Shown: positions 1 through 11,300, numbered from the stretch's first letter. The stretch: 64,000 nucleotides of DNA from Chaetoderma sp. LZ-2023a (GCA_034401795.1 CM067374.1:97932860-97996859); one strand, 5' to 3'. Notes: a model not told the origin generated them from the sequence alone. Translations and numbers: made by a program.

Positions 1-718
1 TCGCCGGTTTTGGTTTTGATTCCCTGCCAATGACAAAATACCATAATGCCACGACTACTTATATAAGTAACATTGTGATGTTTCTGTTTTGTTGGGGGTG
101 GGGTTGTGGTTGTATTGGGTTGGGTTGAGACTATGTTAACTTATTTATTGGCTGTAGTGTACATGCCTGCCACAGTTTCTCGTAAATATGCTAAATAGAG
201 TTCACCCTATCCGTCGCTGATTAGGTTGCTTGCGTTGAAGGTTTGGCGCAATAAATGTACATTTCGAGTTACAAGATAGATTAACCTACATTAATGTTGT
301 CTTGCAATGTTCTATTATAGCAGCATATAAGAAATATACCATTTAATTTCGACCAAAAGCAAAAAATGGTAGTTTTGACCCAAACTGGGGAGGATAGTAC
401 ATGTATAATTAAGTGGGGTTCATTTCTCCCAAAAAGGAAAACTTCTAAATTAATACAATTTTGGGGTGACCAATCCGCTATAGAGGTGGCCTTGTCATTT
501 TTGTGTGATATCGTGTGTCTTCTAATATGTCCATTGACCTTAGCAAGAGGAGTTCATTTCTGCCTAAAAAATCTATGCGTTATCCTCGACCTTTGACTCG
601 AAAATAAAGTCATCTTCTGCACAGGAAGAGTAATATCCTACTTATATGTGGTGGTGATCCGATATCAACTCTTGATGTAGTCATAGTTTAGATATTCATA
701 AGGAAAATCCCTGCTGCT
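1..718. other. intronic or intergenic sequence, no feature seen
   Basis: AT-rich unique-looking sequence. The longest open frames (for example 366-596, 76 residues) show no recognisable domain or splice context. It probably belongs to an intron upstream of the first visible CELF exon. Confidence 0.5.
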
Positions 719-752
719 GCTGCTACTACTACTGCTACTGTTGTTGCTGCTT

Positions 753-799
<47 letters not shown>

Positions 800-806
800 G
801 CGGCTG

Positions 807-844
<38 letters not shown>

Positions 845-868
845 GCTACAACTGCTACTACTACTTTC
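719..868. repeat. (CTA/TAC)n trinucleotide microsatellite
   Basis: Long run of CTA/TAC/TGC triplets with a few interruptions, ending just upstream of the polypyrimidine tract and acceptor of the CELF exon at 882. The poly-leucine reading frame across it is an artefact. Confidence 0.95.
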
Positions 869-881
869 CTGTTTTAACCAG

Positions 882-956
882 GTGATGGGAACAATCTACA
901 GCATCTGCAGAATATGCAAGGTATTGCTGCTTTAGCTAATGCTGCAAATAATCCAG
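882..956 (+). CDS. CELF: CELF/Bruno-like RNA-binding protein, linker exon a
   Basis: Internal exon of 75 bp, acceptor ...TTAACCAG before 882 and donor GTAC from 957. It starts with two bases completing a codon and ends with one, so it is phase 1-1 and removable without a frameshift. It encodes about 25 residues rich in Asn, Leu, Gln and Ala (NLQHLQNMQGIAALANAAN). This resembles the low-complexity divergent linker between RRM2 and RRM3 of CELF proteins, which regulate splicing, translation and mRNA decay through GU-rich elements. Identification rests on frame continuity with the exons at 1366 and 7331, the latter carrying the diagnostic motif. No RRM is encoded here. Confidence 0.72.
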
Positions 957-1365
957 GTACAATTAATTATCATTTACCTTAAACAACATCCAAACTCCAG
1001 ATTCAGTTGAAAATGTTTAGTCTCTTGAGTGTTGGAAAACAGCCATGGAATTCCACTTTTCAAATTAAGCTAGCTATACAGGTTAAAAATAGGCATAGGC
1101 AGCAATAGCACCAAATCAAATTAATTTATCGAGCCAGTTATTCCAGTGGTAAAACTGTTACAAAGTACTCTTCTTGGCTTGCAAATCAACAGTTCTTAGG
1201 AACCCTATAAATTCAAACTTTGGCCAGGTTTACTATTAATATTTCAATGAAATTGGTTCATAATTTGTGATAAATCTGTAGATCCAGAATATATGCCTTT
1301 TGTACGTCAGCCACAATAATAATAATAATAATAATAATAATTATCATAAAAATCTATCTTTACAG
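957..1365. other. intron between CELF linker exons, with (AAT)n at 1315-1340
   Basis: Short intron from GTAC to a good CTATCTTTACAG acceptor. It contains a short AAT microsatellite about 25 bp before the acceptor and a decayed TTAA-A-like fold-back fragment around 1060-1170. Nothing else was seen. Confidence 0.7.
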
Positions 1366-1452
1366 CCGCAGCTTTGAATGCCCTTGGTATGCAGAACTTT
1401 GCTCAATTGAATCAGCTGTCTGGCAACAACTCTGGGGCTCCTAACACTGCTG
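1366..1452 (+). CDS. CELF: CELF/Bruno-like RNA-binding protein, linker exon b
   Basis: Internal exon of 87 bp (acceptor TTTACAG, donor GTGAGT), again phase 1-1 and a multiple of three. It encodes 29 residues (AALNALGMQNFAQLNQLSG, then Asn/Ser/Gly-rich). The composition matches the Ala/Gln/Asn-rich linker of CELF proteins, and the phase joins the neighbouring exons: the single G left by the previous exon plus CC makes Ala. It is probably a skippable cassette exon. Confidence 0.75.
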
Positions 1453-2433
1453 GTGAGTTTCAAAGTGGTCTTAATGGAGTGAACTAAATCTGGTTATGTG
1501 CCGTTGACCTTAATGTGGTGTATAAAGCCGGACTTACATATTAGATTTCTTAGCTAAGATGTGGTCACTTCCCGGCTCCTAAACAATTCTAAGAGAATTG
1601 TAGACACGTCTTGGTATGGCAATAACCCTGATTTAGAATCAGAAGTGAAGTACATGTTGCGGCTACCATAAGGTGGTGTTACGGCATCTAGTAATTAAAA
1701 TAATATAAGTGACAACTGAAATGCATATACATCACCTGAAATTAATACGCGTGTGCACATTTAAACATGAGTTGGTCAAAACGATCGTAAGTCATGTATG
1801 TACACAAAATTTCATTACTGCTTTGATAACATTTTATTCAGATCACATTATAACAGCCTGCGGCCTGCAACAAAATCTTGACATGTTAAAACTTTCCCGA
1901 TTTGACTATTATCTAGCCCATTTGCTTACACCTTCCAAAATCTCACTGACTACTGTGGAAGCATATGCACAATACAGCCAAACTAAAGTACTTACTGAGC
2001 CGGGCTGTGGCTGCATCTTAGCGAAAAATTGTAATATATAAGTCTGGCTTTATTGCTTAATATTGCACACATCAGAAATCTTGTTATTTAGTTCCAGTTA
2101 CCTTTGTCCCTTAAGGAAGTGATGGTATTGCATTTGGGTATTCTGTCTCTGTCAGTCCTGTTTGTCTCTCTGTCTTCCTGTCTGGGGATGTAATTACATA
2201 ATGAATGTGGTGCCAGTAAATTACAACTTCTCTTTGGTGTTGATAAACAATATCCACCAAAAACGGACAGACAAAGACCTGGATGGTCTGCTTTAGAGAG
2301 AATTGTTATATTTATCTCTGTTCCACTTGTTGCTTGTCATATATGGAAAGCCGGTTATAAAATGATTTTTGCTACATATGGATTAGTGGGCATTGATGGT
2401 GCCATAGATATGAATGATTACTGTTTCACTACC
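1453..2433. other. intronic sequence, no feature seen
   Basis: Start of a 5.9-kb intron. The open frame at 1709-2041 (110 residues) has no recognisable domain and no splice context; I treat it as chance. Confidence 0.5.
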
Positions 2434-2674
2434 TTAACCCTTTAACTCTGGAATCTATTCAAGAAAATTTCAATTTTCTCATAGAAAATGTCCATTTGCA
2501 GATCAAGAGAAGCCTATTTTTGAAAATTTACCACTGGAATATCTGGCTCGGTTATCGAGCCAATCATTCCAGTGGTAAATTTAAAAAAAATAGTCTTCTC
2601 TTGATCTGCAAATGGACATTTCTCAAGGCGACTGCAGAAGCCATTTTTGGCTGATATGTGTGTTAAAGGGTTAA
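2434..2674. mobile_element. MITE family TTAA-A, near-complete copy
   Basis: Reference copy of the commonest repeat here. It begins TTAACCCTTTAA and ends TTAAAGGGTTAA. Nested arms run through GTCCATTTGCAGA, a CAAGAGAAG block and CACTGGAAT to a central palindrome around GGTTATCGAGCC. The whole 240 bp folds into one hairpin. TTAA at both edges and a CCCTTT terminus are what piggyBac-type transposases use; that assignment is inference. No coding capacity. Confidence 0.85.
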
Positions 2675-2684
2675 TAGGGGAATC

Positions 2685-3075
2685 CAATCTTTCAGTCAGG
2701 TATATGACATCATAATCAAATATGTCACAGATAGGCTGACGTCGTAATTAAAATACATTATGAATGTCATAACTAAGTCCGTCAGGAACTCCTAATAGTC
2801 TGTCATGTGTACGAATTGTAGGTCTTTATTACTTAATAAGCATTCTGTTTATTATTTTGAAACTGATTTGACTGGGCGCTGTTGCTGCCTAGTGTTGCTG
2901 CCCTAGGCAGCAAAACAGCACCCAGTCAAATTAGTTTGAAAATATTCAACAGCTTGTACCTGTATAGGTTTCTCGAAATTGAAATTTAGGGAGTTCAGTG
3001 TTCGATAGATCCCAATACGGGCAAAACATGGGTGGAGCTTAGACAGAGATGGGTGGGGCATAGCTTAAAGTGGAT
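2685..3075. mobile_element. Fold-back element family FB-B
   Basis: About 390 bp with a central hairpin: TTGAAACTGATTTGACTGGG, then GCTGTTGCTGCC and its complement. Flanks include paired blocks around GATCGATCGATCCC and GGGTGGAGCTTAG, and TGACGTCA-like blocks on the left. The flanking blocks are shared by about 15 copies in the window, in both orientations. No transposase and no clear target duplication. Confidence 0.75.
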
Positions 3076-3329
3076 TTATCCATTAATGACACTAGTTTCA
3101 AAGATCTAATCTGTTGCGCTACATTAACCATTAGGTATATATTATCATTTTCCCCTTATGCAGTTCGACCACCGGCTTTTGGTGAGAAATCCTCTGTTGT
3201 ATTTATATATAATAGATTGTGCAAAGTTTATTATCAAGTAGTCAGTCTGCTCGTTTGTTTTTAAAATTGTATTTGTTGTTAGTGTACCTGGCCTGAGAGG
3301 TCAAGTGAGCTTGTGCTATGACGACCTTA

Positions 3330-4428
3330 CATCCGTTAACTTTTCTTAAAAGACTACCCATTAATGGTATTTAACTGATTGAGCGAATTCAATGAAACTT
3401 GACTGGAAACACTGTAGAGTGGCTTCCGAACTTGTGTAGCAAATTTTGATTGGTCGATTTTTTCGGTGCCCATCCTAAATTCTCCGGAAATATTTTAAAA
3501 CGCGACTCCTTAAGAAATGGGCTGATTTCAATGGAACTTGGATGGTAAGATTGAACGTTTGAAATGATAAATTTGGTAAATTTTTCAGGGTGCCATCTTG
3601 AATTTTCTGAAACTTTACGATAAATCTAATTTCAACCAATTACCCTATAGTTGTAGACTTCCTAACTTGATTACAGACATTTGATTGGTCAAGCTTTCCT
3701 GTGCCTACATGGACTTTCTACAGATTTCTGGAAAATCAATTAAAAGACTACTCATAATCGTTGATCTACTTTCGACCAAAGTGGTCTGAACATACTATAG
3801 GCTTCCGAAGTTGTATGCAGAAACCTGATGGGTCAATTTGTCTGGTAGCCATCTTGGATTTTCCAAAACTCTTTAAAAGATTACTCATTAGCCGCTTGAC
3901 TGATTTCAAACAAAATTGGGCTGAATGACCATATGGTAGCGGACTTCCAAACTTGTATACATAAATTGACTGGTTAATTTTTCTGGTGGCCATCTTGGAT
4001 TTCCCACATATTTTCTGGAAATCTTGAAAATGCTGCTGCTTAGCCAATGGCATGATTTCAACAAAACTTGTGTGGAAGTATCTTGTGGTGGTATGCGTCA
4101 ACACGTCTAATGAAAAATTTGATTGTTACAATTTCTCTGTGGCCATCTATCATTTTCTGAAAATGCCCAGAAAATCGTAGACCACTCCTCATTAACCGCT
4201 CAGCCAATTCCAACCAAACTTGGTGGTAGACTTCCAAACATGCCAAAATTTGATTGGTAAATTTTTCTGACAGCCAGGTTACATTTTCCATAGATTTGTG
4301 GAAAATCAGTTAAGAGTACTTACTCCTTAACCACTGGCCTGCTTTCAATTAAACCCGTATACATAAATCTTGTTAGCCAATTTTTCTGGCAGCCATTTTG
4401 GATTTCCCAAAATTTCTGTAAAATTAGT

Positions 4429-4430
<2 letters not shown>
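3330..4430. repeat. degenerate tandem array, about 120-150-bp unit, about 8 copies
   Basis: The phrase GCCATCTTGGATTTTCC recurs in diverged form near 3468, 3592, 3710, 3848, 3988, 4142, 4273 and 4392, with similar intervening text (search words TTGATTGGTCAA and CCAAACTTGG). The open frames at 3766-4291 are repeat translations, not genes. Related arrays occur at about 22.1, 43.6 and 57.9 kb. Confidence 0.8.

Positions 4431-4486
<56 letters not shown>
4431..4486. repeat. (ACT)n microsatellite
   Basis: Uninterrupted ACT/CTA triplets at the end of the degenerate tandem array. A short TTG run follows at about 4589-4611. Confidence 0.95.
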
Positions 4487-4487
<1 letters not shown>

Positions 4488-4659
4488 AACTGAAAGGACA
4501 ACATGTGTGTGTGTAGTGGAGCTATGTTCCAGGTGGGCAGCACAGGCCCTTGGGCCTCTTGTTTACATGTATGTTGTCAATACTTTCATTGTTGTTGTTG
4601 TTGTTGTTGTTTTGTCCATTTAAATCTTGAATAAAAATGTGTTTTTCTTAAAAACTCAC

Positions 4660-4835
4660 CTTTTAAAAAATTTAACATTGGAATGGCTGACTCGGTTATC
4701 AAGCCCGTCATTCCAGTGTTACATTTTCAAAACTACTCTTCTCTCTGTCTGTGAATGGACATTTCAAAGGCATTTTGACTGGCTTGACCTTTAACCCTTT
4801 AATGGTCAAGTCAGCCAGAACCAGCAGAGAATGTC
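4660..4835. mobile_element. MITE TTAA-A, truncated copy
   Basis: Central palindrome (GGAATGGCTGACTCGGTTAT and its complement) and right arm present, ending near CCCTTTAATGGTCAAGTC. The left arm is lost. Confidence 0.65.
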
Positions 4836-4839
4836 ATGA

Positions 4840-5120
4840 ATCACTCGATATAGTTGTGTTTAATGCTTAATAGTCCGACACGTATGAATTGTATGTCTTT
4901 ACCATTTAATAAATATTCTTTTGAATATTTTGAAACTAATTTGACTAGGCGCTGTTGCTGCCTATGGCACCCAGTCAAATTAATTTCAAAATATTCAACA
5001 GCTTACATGTTTAGTTTTTTGAGAATTGATAGTCAGGGAGTTCAGAGATCAATTAATCCCAACACGAACATGGTGTGGGTGGAGCTTAGATTGAGATGGG
5101 CAGGGCGTAGCTAAAAGTGG
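4840..5120. mobile_element. Fold-back element FB-B copy
   Basis: Contains TTGAAACTAATTTGACTAGG, a GCTGTTGCTGCC loop and the complement, then the block ending TGGGCAGGGCGTAGCTAAAA. A short 5' part is missing. Confidence 0.7.
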
Positions 5121-5798
5121 AAAATTCCATTGCTTCCAGGCCTTCAACAGGGTTCCTGTACATGGTTGTCGTGGAATTCAGATATTAGTGATTTCGTGGT
5201 AAAAGAGTTCCTCTCGTGTGCTGTCTCTAATGCAATGTATGACGAGCAGTTTGATGGGATTTTCATGAATATCCATATCTTATTTGTTCATTAAGGTGCT
5301 CTGTAGTTGCAACATAGGCGACTTTGTCAAATGCTCTGTCAAATATGTAAAAAAATCACAGACTGACAGACAGACAACTGAGTCAGAACTAAAAATAATT
5401 AGTAAATAGTGTTTCTTAGAAAGCTGTTGTTTCCGTTGTTATTTTGTTTGCGTATTATTTGTTGTTGTTGTTGTTGGATTGTTTATTTCTGTTTTGTATT
5501 TTCGTCATTATCTTCCTCTCAACTTTGCTGGACTAGAATTTTACACCCCATTTATCTGAATACAAATTTTAATAATAGTTGCTCTCAATGGAGGATTCTG
5601 TTATTATATTTTCATAATTGTACTCCCGCTATTCTGATCGCTTTAGTATGTTAAGTGATGTACTTTTGAATATGATGTATTGCAGCAACAATATTCACAA
5701 TTTTCAAATCGTCTATTAACTGTTTGCAACAAATGAATTCTGTGTTTGATGTAGTTGAGTTAGTATGTAACTAGTATTGATGGGGACTTTTTAGGATA
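5121..5798. other. intronic sequence, no feature seen
   Basis: Mixed AT-rich DNA with a short TTG run (about 5458-5476). The open frame at 5409-5654 is low complexity and unsupported. Confidence 0.5.
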
Positions 5799-6034
5799 TT
5801 AACCCTTTAACCCTCAAATTTGTTGAAGAAAATTTTAATTTTCTCATAGATGTTAATTTGCAGACCAAGAGAATACTGTTTTTGAAAATTTACCAATAGA
5901 ATGACTGTCTCCGTTATCGAACCAGTCATTTCAGTAATAAATTTTCAAAAATAGTCTTCTCTTAGTCTGCAAATGAGCATTTCTCAAGACCATTGCAGAA
6001 GTCATGTTTGGCTAATATGAGTGTTAAACGGTTA
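5799..6034. mobile_element. MITE TTAA-A copy
   Basis: Runs from TTAACCCTTTAA to TTAAACGGTTAA. Its right half is the start of the 229-bp duplication described separately. Confidence 0.8.
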
Positions 6035-6388
6035 ACATTCAAACCAGCCAAAAACAGCTTCTGCAGTGCCCTCGAGATATATCCATTTGGATACCAAGAG
6101 AATACTATTTTTGAAAATTTACAACTGGAATGTCTGGTTCGGTTATCGAGCCATTCATTTCAGTAATAAATTTTCAAAAATAGTCTTCTCTTAGTCTGCA
6201 AATGAGCATTTCTCAAGACCATTGCAGAAGTCATGTTTGGCTAATATGAGTGTTAAACGGTTAACATTCAAACCAGCCAAAAACAGCTTCTGCAGTGCCC
6301 TCGAGATATATCCATTTGGATACCAAGAGAATACTATTTTTGAAAATTTACAACTGGAATGTCTGGTTCGGTTATCGAGCCATTCATT
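5931..6388. repeat. exact-looking 229-bp tandem duplication
   Basis: 5931-6159 and 6160-6388 read the same base for base as far as I can compare by eye. Each unit spans the right half of one TTAA-A MITE and the left half of the next, so the duplication is younger than both insertions. Identity this high amid diverged copies means a recent event or an assembly duplication. Confidence 0.85.
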
Positions 6389-6560
6389 CCAGTTGTTAAT
6401 TTTCAAAAATAGTCTTCACTTAGTCTGCAAATGAGCATTTCTCAAGACCACTGCAGAGGCCGTTTTTTTGGCTGATATAAATGGACGACACTCAAACCAG
6501 CCAAAAATGGCTTCTGCAGTGCCCTCGAGACATGTCCATTTGCAGACCAAGAGAAGAGTA
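6389..6560. mobile_element. MITE TTAA-A right half plus the start of another copy
   Basis: Continues the hairpin of the second duplicate (CAGTTGTTAATTTTC to TTTTTTTGGCTGATAT), then a fragment with CAGCCAAAAATGGCTTCTGC and GTCCATTTGCAGACC. Confidence 0.6.
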
Positions 6561-6770
6561 TCGGGTTATGTAGTCTACGTCCTAGTCAATCCATAAACAA
6601 GTCCTTGCACATTGCCTCGACCTAATGAACTTGACTTTCGTATCTTGTTCTACATTACCTGACCATCATAAATTAATCATTTCATATACAGTCAAACCTG
6701 TCTATGATTGGGAATGTACATGAACCATCAAAATTTTTAAAAACTCATTTGCTAATTAGAGATTTAACCT

Positions 6771-7006
6771 TTAACCCTTTAATGGTCATGTCGGCCAAAA
6801 CTGACCTATGTTATGGTCTTGTGGAATGTCCATTTACAGATCAAAAGAATATAATTTTTTGTAAATTTACAACTGGAATGACTGGCTCGATAACCAAGCC
6901 AGACAGTGATAAATTTTCAGAAATTGTTTTCTCTTGGCCTGTAAATGGACATTCAATAGACAGATATTTAAATCTTCTTGACCAAATTTGACCATTAAAC
7001 GGTTAA
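6771..7006. mobile_element. MITE TTAA-A copy
   Basis: TTAACCCTTTAATGGTCA to GACCATTAAACGGTTAA with a central palindrome around CTGGCTCGATAACCAAGCCAG. It shares its right-hand TTAA with the next copy. Confidence 0.82.
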
Positions 7007-7218
7007 TCCTCAAAGTTGCTCAAGAAAATCTCATAGAAAATGTCCAATTGTAGGCCAAGGGAAGAATATTTGTGAAAATTTATCACTGGAATGACTGGCT
7101 CGGTTATTGAGCCAGTTATATCTGTGGTGAATTAATAAAATAGTCTTCTTGGTCTGCGATTGGATGTTTCTCAAGGCCACTGCAGAAGCCATTTTGGCCT
7201 TGAGTGCTAAAGGGTTAA
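7003..7218. mobile_element. MITE TTAA-A copy, abutting the previous one
   Basis: Begins at the TTAA that ends the preceding MITE and ends GCTAAAGGGTTAA. The copy lies about 110 bp upstream of a CELF exon. Confidence 0.8.
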
Positions 7219-7330
7219 CGGAGCGCTCCCCCCTGCCCATCCCGCTATTTCAGGTTTCTTATTGGTTCGTGTGTATGCCCATCATGCATTTCGTGTCTGT
7301 TCTTTATCTTAAATTCTTCTTTTATTCTAG

Positions 7331-7609
7331 GCAATATGTCAAGTAACAGTTCGGCAAATAATGCACTGTCTAGTTTACAAGGCATGGGTGCTAGTGGAAA
7401 CAATAACATGTCCGCCAATAGCATGTCATCTTCAGGGCCATCAGGAATGAATAATAGCATTAATGGTTTTGGCTCAAACCCGATGGCGAATGTTGGCATG
7501 GGTAACATGGGAAGTATGGGCAATATGAATCAGTCTGGTATGGACGCGTTGAGTCAGGCATACTCTGGGATCCAGCAATATGCAGGTTTGTCGGCTCTCC
7601 TTAACCAAG
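7331..7609 (+). CDS. CELF: CELF/Bruno-like RNA-binding protein, main linker exon
   Basis: Exon of 279 bp (acceptor TTTATTCTAG, donor CAAG-GTAAAT), phase 1-1, encoding 93 residues. The first two thirds are Ser/Asn/Gly/Met-rich (MSSNSSANNALSSLQGMG; repeated GMGNMGSMGNM). The end carries MDALSQAYSGIQQYA followed by LSALLNQ. MEALTQAYSGIQQYA just upstream of RRM3 is a hallmark of vertebrate CELF1/CELF2 proteins, so this assignment is firm at family level. The exon lies in the divergent domain that contributes to splicing regulation and is alternatively spliced in CELF genes. RRM3 should follow within a few exons but was not found. Confidence 0.9.
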
Positions 7610-7819
7610 GTAAATGATCACATGGCCACACGCTTATAGCTTTGTCAATCGTCGTAGCAACGCATATGTCTTCTCTCTTATGCTAATTAGATGAGGTTAA
7701 TATGTGTGCCTCGATATAATCTTTCAAGTAAAATGTGCAAATTTAAATATTAAATTGACACCAGTTTTTGTCATTTAGACGACGTGTTGCTGGTGTAAGG
7801 TTATCAATCCTTATGTATC

Positions 7820-8060
7820 CTTTAGCGCATTTAATGGTCAAGCCTGCCAATACTGACCTTTGTTGTGGTCTTGATGAGTGCCCATTTGCGGGCCAAAAGA
7901 AGACTGTTTGAAAATTTACCACTGTAATTGACTAGCTAAATAATCGTGCCTGTCATTGCAGCGGTAAATTTTTAAAAAGGTTTTCTTTTGCCCTGATAAT
8001 GAATGTTGACTACGGAAAAACTTAATTTTCGTGACAATTCTTGACCATTAAAGGTTCAAG
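7820..8060. mobile_element. MITE TTAA-A, decayed copy
   Basis: Recognisable arms (CATTTAATGGTCAAGCC at the left, TTGACCATTAAAGG at the right) around a mutated centre. Terminal TTAA motifs are eroded. Confidence 0.65.
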
Positions 8061-8855
8061 CCGGAGAAGAGTAACAAAGTAATTTCGCTCTCGTTATTCT
8101 AATTGTCTGAGAATTAAAAGTTAACTTTATTTATCCAATATATTATCATGCGCAACTGTATCTAGTTAGCATCTTTAATCACGATGCTACGACGATTGTC
8201 AGATTCTATGCGTGTGGAATGATTCTCAAGTGGATTTCTTTGACTGCTGATCATGTTGCTGTGGCGTGCCGTGTCGTCTCTTCTGTCTGGCTGTGCAGTC
8301 TCTCATCATCTGACGATCTGATGCCGTCTTGGATGTCTTTAACATCAGCGTTTTTGGTATGCTGTGATACAACTGAAATGGACAAATCATGAACTAAAAT
8401 GTTGGCAAAATTATTGCTGATGATGCTGATTTTAAAGTTATGTCAAGATACTGTAGGAGAGATTTGAATTCTGTGTGTAATGTTTGTCCACCTCAGTTGC
8501 CGCATTTATATATGGTGTAGTGGTCATGTGACTTTTAAGAATCTTTGACGGAACAAATTATCTTCTTTGAAATACTTTAAAATCGAACAAAACAAGATGT
8601 GATTTGATTTTTGCTCAGATATATTTGTAAAAACTAAATAGAGATCAACAATATTTTTTTATTAATGCTTTAAGACATAAAAGTTTGGCTTCTGTCAGCA
8701 AATTTGTAGACGTCTATTGAATGATAATCATGGCTGTTTTAAATGTGATATTAAGCCGATTCAAAGATTCTTCATTTTAATGTATTTTAAAATCTATTAT
8801 TTAAACTTCTGTGTGTCATTTCTCTGTGACGAATGAGTCGCATAATTTGCTAGTT
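8061..8855. other. intronic sequence, no feature seen
   Basis: No repeat family, exon-like frame or RNA gene recognised. Confidence 0.5.
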
Positions 8856-9051
8856 TTAACTGTCTCGCTGCTGAAAGCTACCAGACAATATTTCAATAGG
8901 AAATAACTGGACATGCTCAATATTTTGAAAACAATTTGACTGAAAGTTGGTAGTGGCTAAGCCACCGACAACTTTCAGTGAAATTGTTTTCATAATATTC
9001 AGCATATCCAGAGTTAAACCCCATGCAAAAACTCAGCAGACGGACAGTTAA
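8856..9051. mobile_element. MITE family TTAA-C
   Basis: TTAACTGTCTCGCTGCTG at the left and CAGCAGACGGACAGTTAA at the right. The centre is a long fold-back: ATATTTTGAAAACAATTTGA, then AAGTTGGTAGTGGCTAAGCC and the complement. TTAA at both edges again suggests a piggyBac-like target. Copies at 27178, 27848, 32570, 53053 and 53930 share these ends. Confidence 0.83.
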
Positions 9052-9330
9052 GAAACACTTAAGTATCACTCAGTCATTGATTGATCCTGATTAATTATTT
9101 AATTGTGACATATATAATCCAAAACCTTTACAATGTGTATGTAGTCAATGTGTATCCCAGAAATAACTTCAACCTAGAGACCACCTCACTTTGCTTCTGA
9201 CTAGTCAATGGATGTCAAAATCTGCTGATATTCACTGCTTTGATTTCATTTCTGTTTTGTGTCGGGCTGTAGCGGCAATGATGAAGTTAGTCTCATGGGC
9301 AGGTGAAAAATCTCTTATCTTTCACTACTT

Positions 9331-9474
9331 TAGCCATTTAGTGGTCAAGATTGGTAAAGAAAAGAGAAAACCAGTCATTTCAGAAGTAAAAAGATAATCT
9401 CATGACCCGCAAATGGACTTTGGTCAGGACCACTGCAGAGGAAGGTTTTGACCTACTTGACCATTAAGCGGTTA
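9331..9474. mobile_element. MITE TTAA-A, internally deleted copy
   Basis: TTAGCCATTTAGTGGTCAAG to GACCATTAAGCGGTTAA, with the centre reduced. Confidence 0.6.
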
Positions 9475-10039
9475 AATCATATAAGTGTTTCTTGTAGCTA
9501 CTTTTCTAACAGTATCTGGTTTCAACGAAACATTTTCTAGATGTTGATTCTGGTGGAGTCTGGTTTTAGCAATTCCATCTGGTGAAAATTAAATATTTTT
9601 TACTACTACTTTCTGTGCTAAAATCCTAATTATTTTGAAAACAATTTAACTGCCTGTGGTATAGATTCATAGGCCGACTTCTAGTTTATGACACGCCAAC
9701 TTTGAATCTGTTGATATGAGTTCGAAACCCTTACAAACCGGAAATAACAAATTCTTTATTATCAGTGGTATATTCTCTTGAATATTTTGAAACAAAATTA
9801 ACAAATTGGACTGGGAGCTGTTGGTGCAATAGGAATTTCAAGGGTTAAAGGTTCGGCTATAGCAATCGTTACCTTTCATCCACTGATTTGTTATCCCGCC
9901 AGTCATTTTAGGTGTAAAATAATCCTTCTCTTGCTCTGCAAATGGACATTCTTCAAGAGTACTGCTGACACCGTTTCTGACCGGCTTTACCATTGACTCT
10001 GATATTATATGATGTCAAAATCTTAAATTTTCAAAGGGG
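9475..10039. other. intronic sequence with MITE fragments
   Basis: Contains half-hairpin fragments resembling FB-B (about 9770-9830) and TTAA-A (about 9890-9990). No gene seen. Confidence 0.45.
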
Positions 10040-10127
10040 ATCTGGTGCTCATTTTCAATAAATTAAGTGGAAAGCTGTTGCTGGCAGCAGCATCGTCCAT
10101 CAAAATGGTTGAAAAATGTACACCAGT
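10040..10127. mobile_element. MITE TTAA-D left half, interrupted by the DIRS-like element
   Basis: The GCTGTTGCTGGCAGCAGCATCGTC core and GTTGAAAAATGTACACCAGT match TTAA-D. The expected continuation TTTCTTTGC is found at about 15268, beyond the DIRS-like element, which points to insertion into this MITE. Confidence 0.5.
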
Positions 10128-10465
10128 TGTTACTACATTACAACCTACCTCCTTGCATTACTATTGCTCTTTCCTTCTCTGAAGGGAAGCGTAGTAGGAT
10201 GAATTGTTTACAGGCAATGTTTGCCGGGTATTGTGGTTATCGAGTGACTGAAGGCTCCTTCAGGCATCTCCATAGTCTCTAGTGATGAGATCCATAGTAA
10301 ATCGCTTGAATGCTATATCTCAGTATACGGCAAGAAGAGGGTTAATCCAATGCCCAAAGCCACTGAGTAGGTCATTAAGCACAATGATATCTCATTGGCT
10401 GATAGTTATCACATGACCGTGTTTATAATAACCAAGACTTCATTCCTTTCCTACTCGTAGAAGCG
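10128..10465. repeat. left inverted terminal repeat of the DIRS-like element
   Basis: Reads inverted to 14905-15230 with roughly 90 percent identity by eye (shared words: AACCTACCTCCTTGCATTAC, GAAGGCTCCTTCA, CACATGACC). The outermost 40 bp occur complemented in the internal region at 14471-14512. Confidence 0.88.
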
Positions 10466-10539
10466 GAAAGGTGTTCAAAGTTTTACTCAGCCTTTAAAGT
10501 TGTAATTTAACTTTGGGATTTGCTGTGGTATGAAACAAA

Positions 10540-11300
10540 AGCCAAAGAGCTGCAGAAAATGTCAGACAAGCGCAGGAAGCCTCCCAAGATAAGTGGTTGT
10601 AGGTCTTGGTGACTTACCAATGATTCAAATGATCATTTCCAATTTCGTGCTAGGCGCGTAACCAGTTTTGGTTCTTGCGCCCAGAGTGTATATAGACTAT
10701 GTTATGTGTACTCTTTTGCTCCTTCTATTACTGGTAGCATGTATAAGCTACTGAATTGACATGCGTGTTGTACTTGAGCATGAATTTGTGTATCTTGTTA
10801 ACATACTCTCTCAAAAGAAAAATCATAAGATTTATTAGATACCGGTAAGGTCTCCATCTATTAAATCTTAGGGTTAGCGCTGGTCTAACCCTGAGTTATT
10901 TATCAGAGTTTTACTCTATCAGTCTTTCTGTCATTAAAAGACGATTCAGATTGAGAGTCTCCGAAGAAGGTCAAGGAGAAGGTCGAAGAAATGAACCTAT
11001 TTATACAGACATCTCAAATTTCATGGGAGCCCTTCTTCAAGGTTGGTGGCTAAAATAAAGGCCAAACCCGAGGCCACGGCTGTTTCAGCCATACTGGAAA
11101 AGATAGTACAGTCTATGGAGTGTCTTCAGAAACAAGTACATAATATTGACTCATCTAGTGACAGTAGAGTAAACAAGATTATCTTTGAGCAATAAGTTAC
11201 CAATTCTTCATCTCAGGACGTGGTTGATTGTGAAGAATTGGAACTGACTGTTCCCAGGAAACGGCTCTCTAAATTTGAATAAATCACATCATACTGTTTT
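10540..11300 (+). pseudogene. possible gag-like remnant of the DIRS-like element
   Basis: A short frame starts MSDKRRKPPKISGC near 10560. At 11040-11280 a coiled-coil-like stretch (AILEKIVQSMECLQKQV) is followed by a Lys/Arg/Glu-rich tail. Stops break it repeatedly. The position, first after the left repeat, fits the gag-like ORF of DIRS elements, but there is no diagnostic motif; treat as tentative. Confidence 0.35.

Noticed and set aside
741-935. 64-residue poly-leucine ORF
   Set aside because: Translation of the CTA/TAC microsatellite; the real coding segment (882-956) is in another frame and bounded by splice sites.
3766-4291. Overlapping 112- and 77-residue minus-strand ORFs
   Set aside because: They lie entirely in the degenerate tandem array, and their repeated words (FGKSKMATR) reflect the DNA repeat.
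7245-7523. 92-residue minus-strand ORF (Pro/Met/Leu-rich)
   Set aside because: Antisense shadow of the CELF linker exon, created by its Gly/Met/Asn codons.
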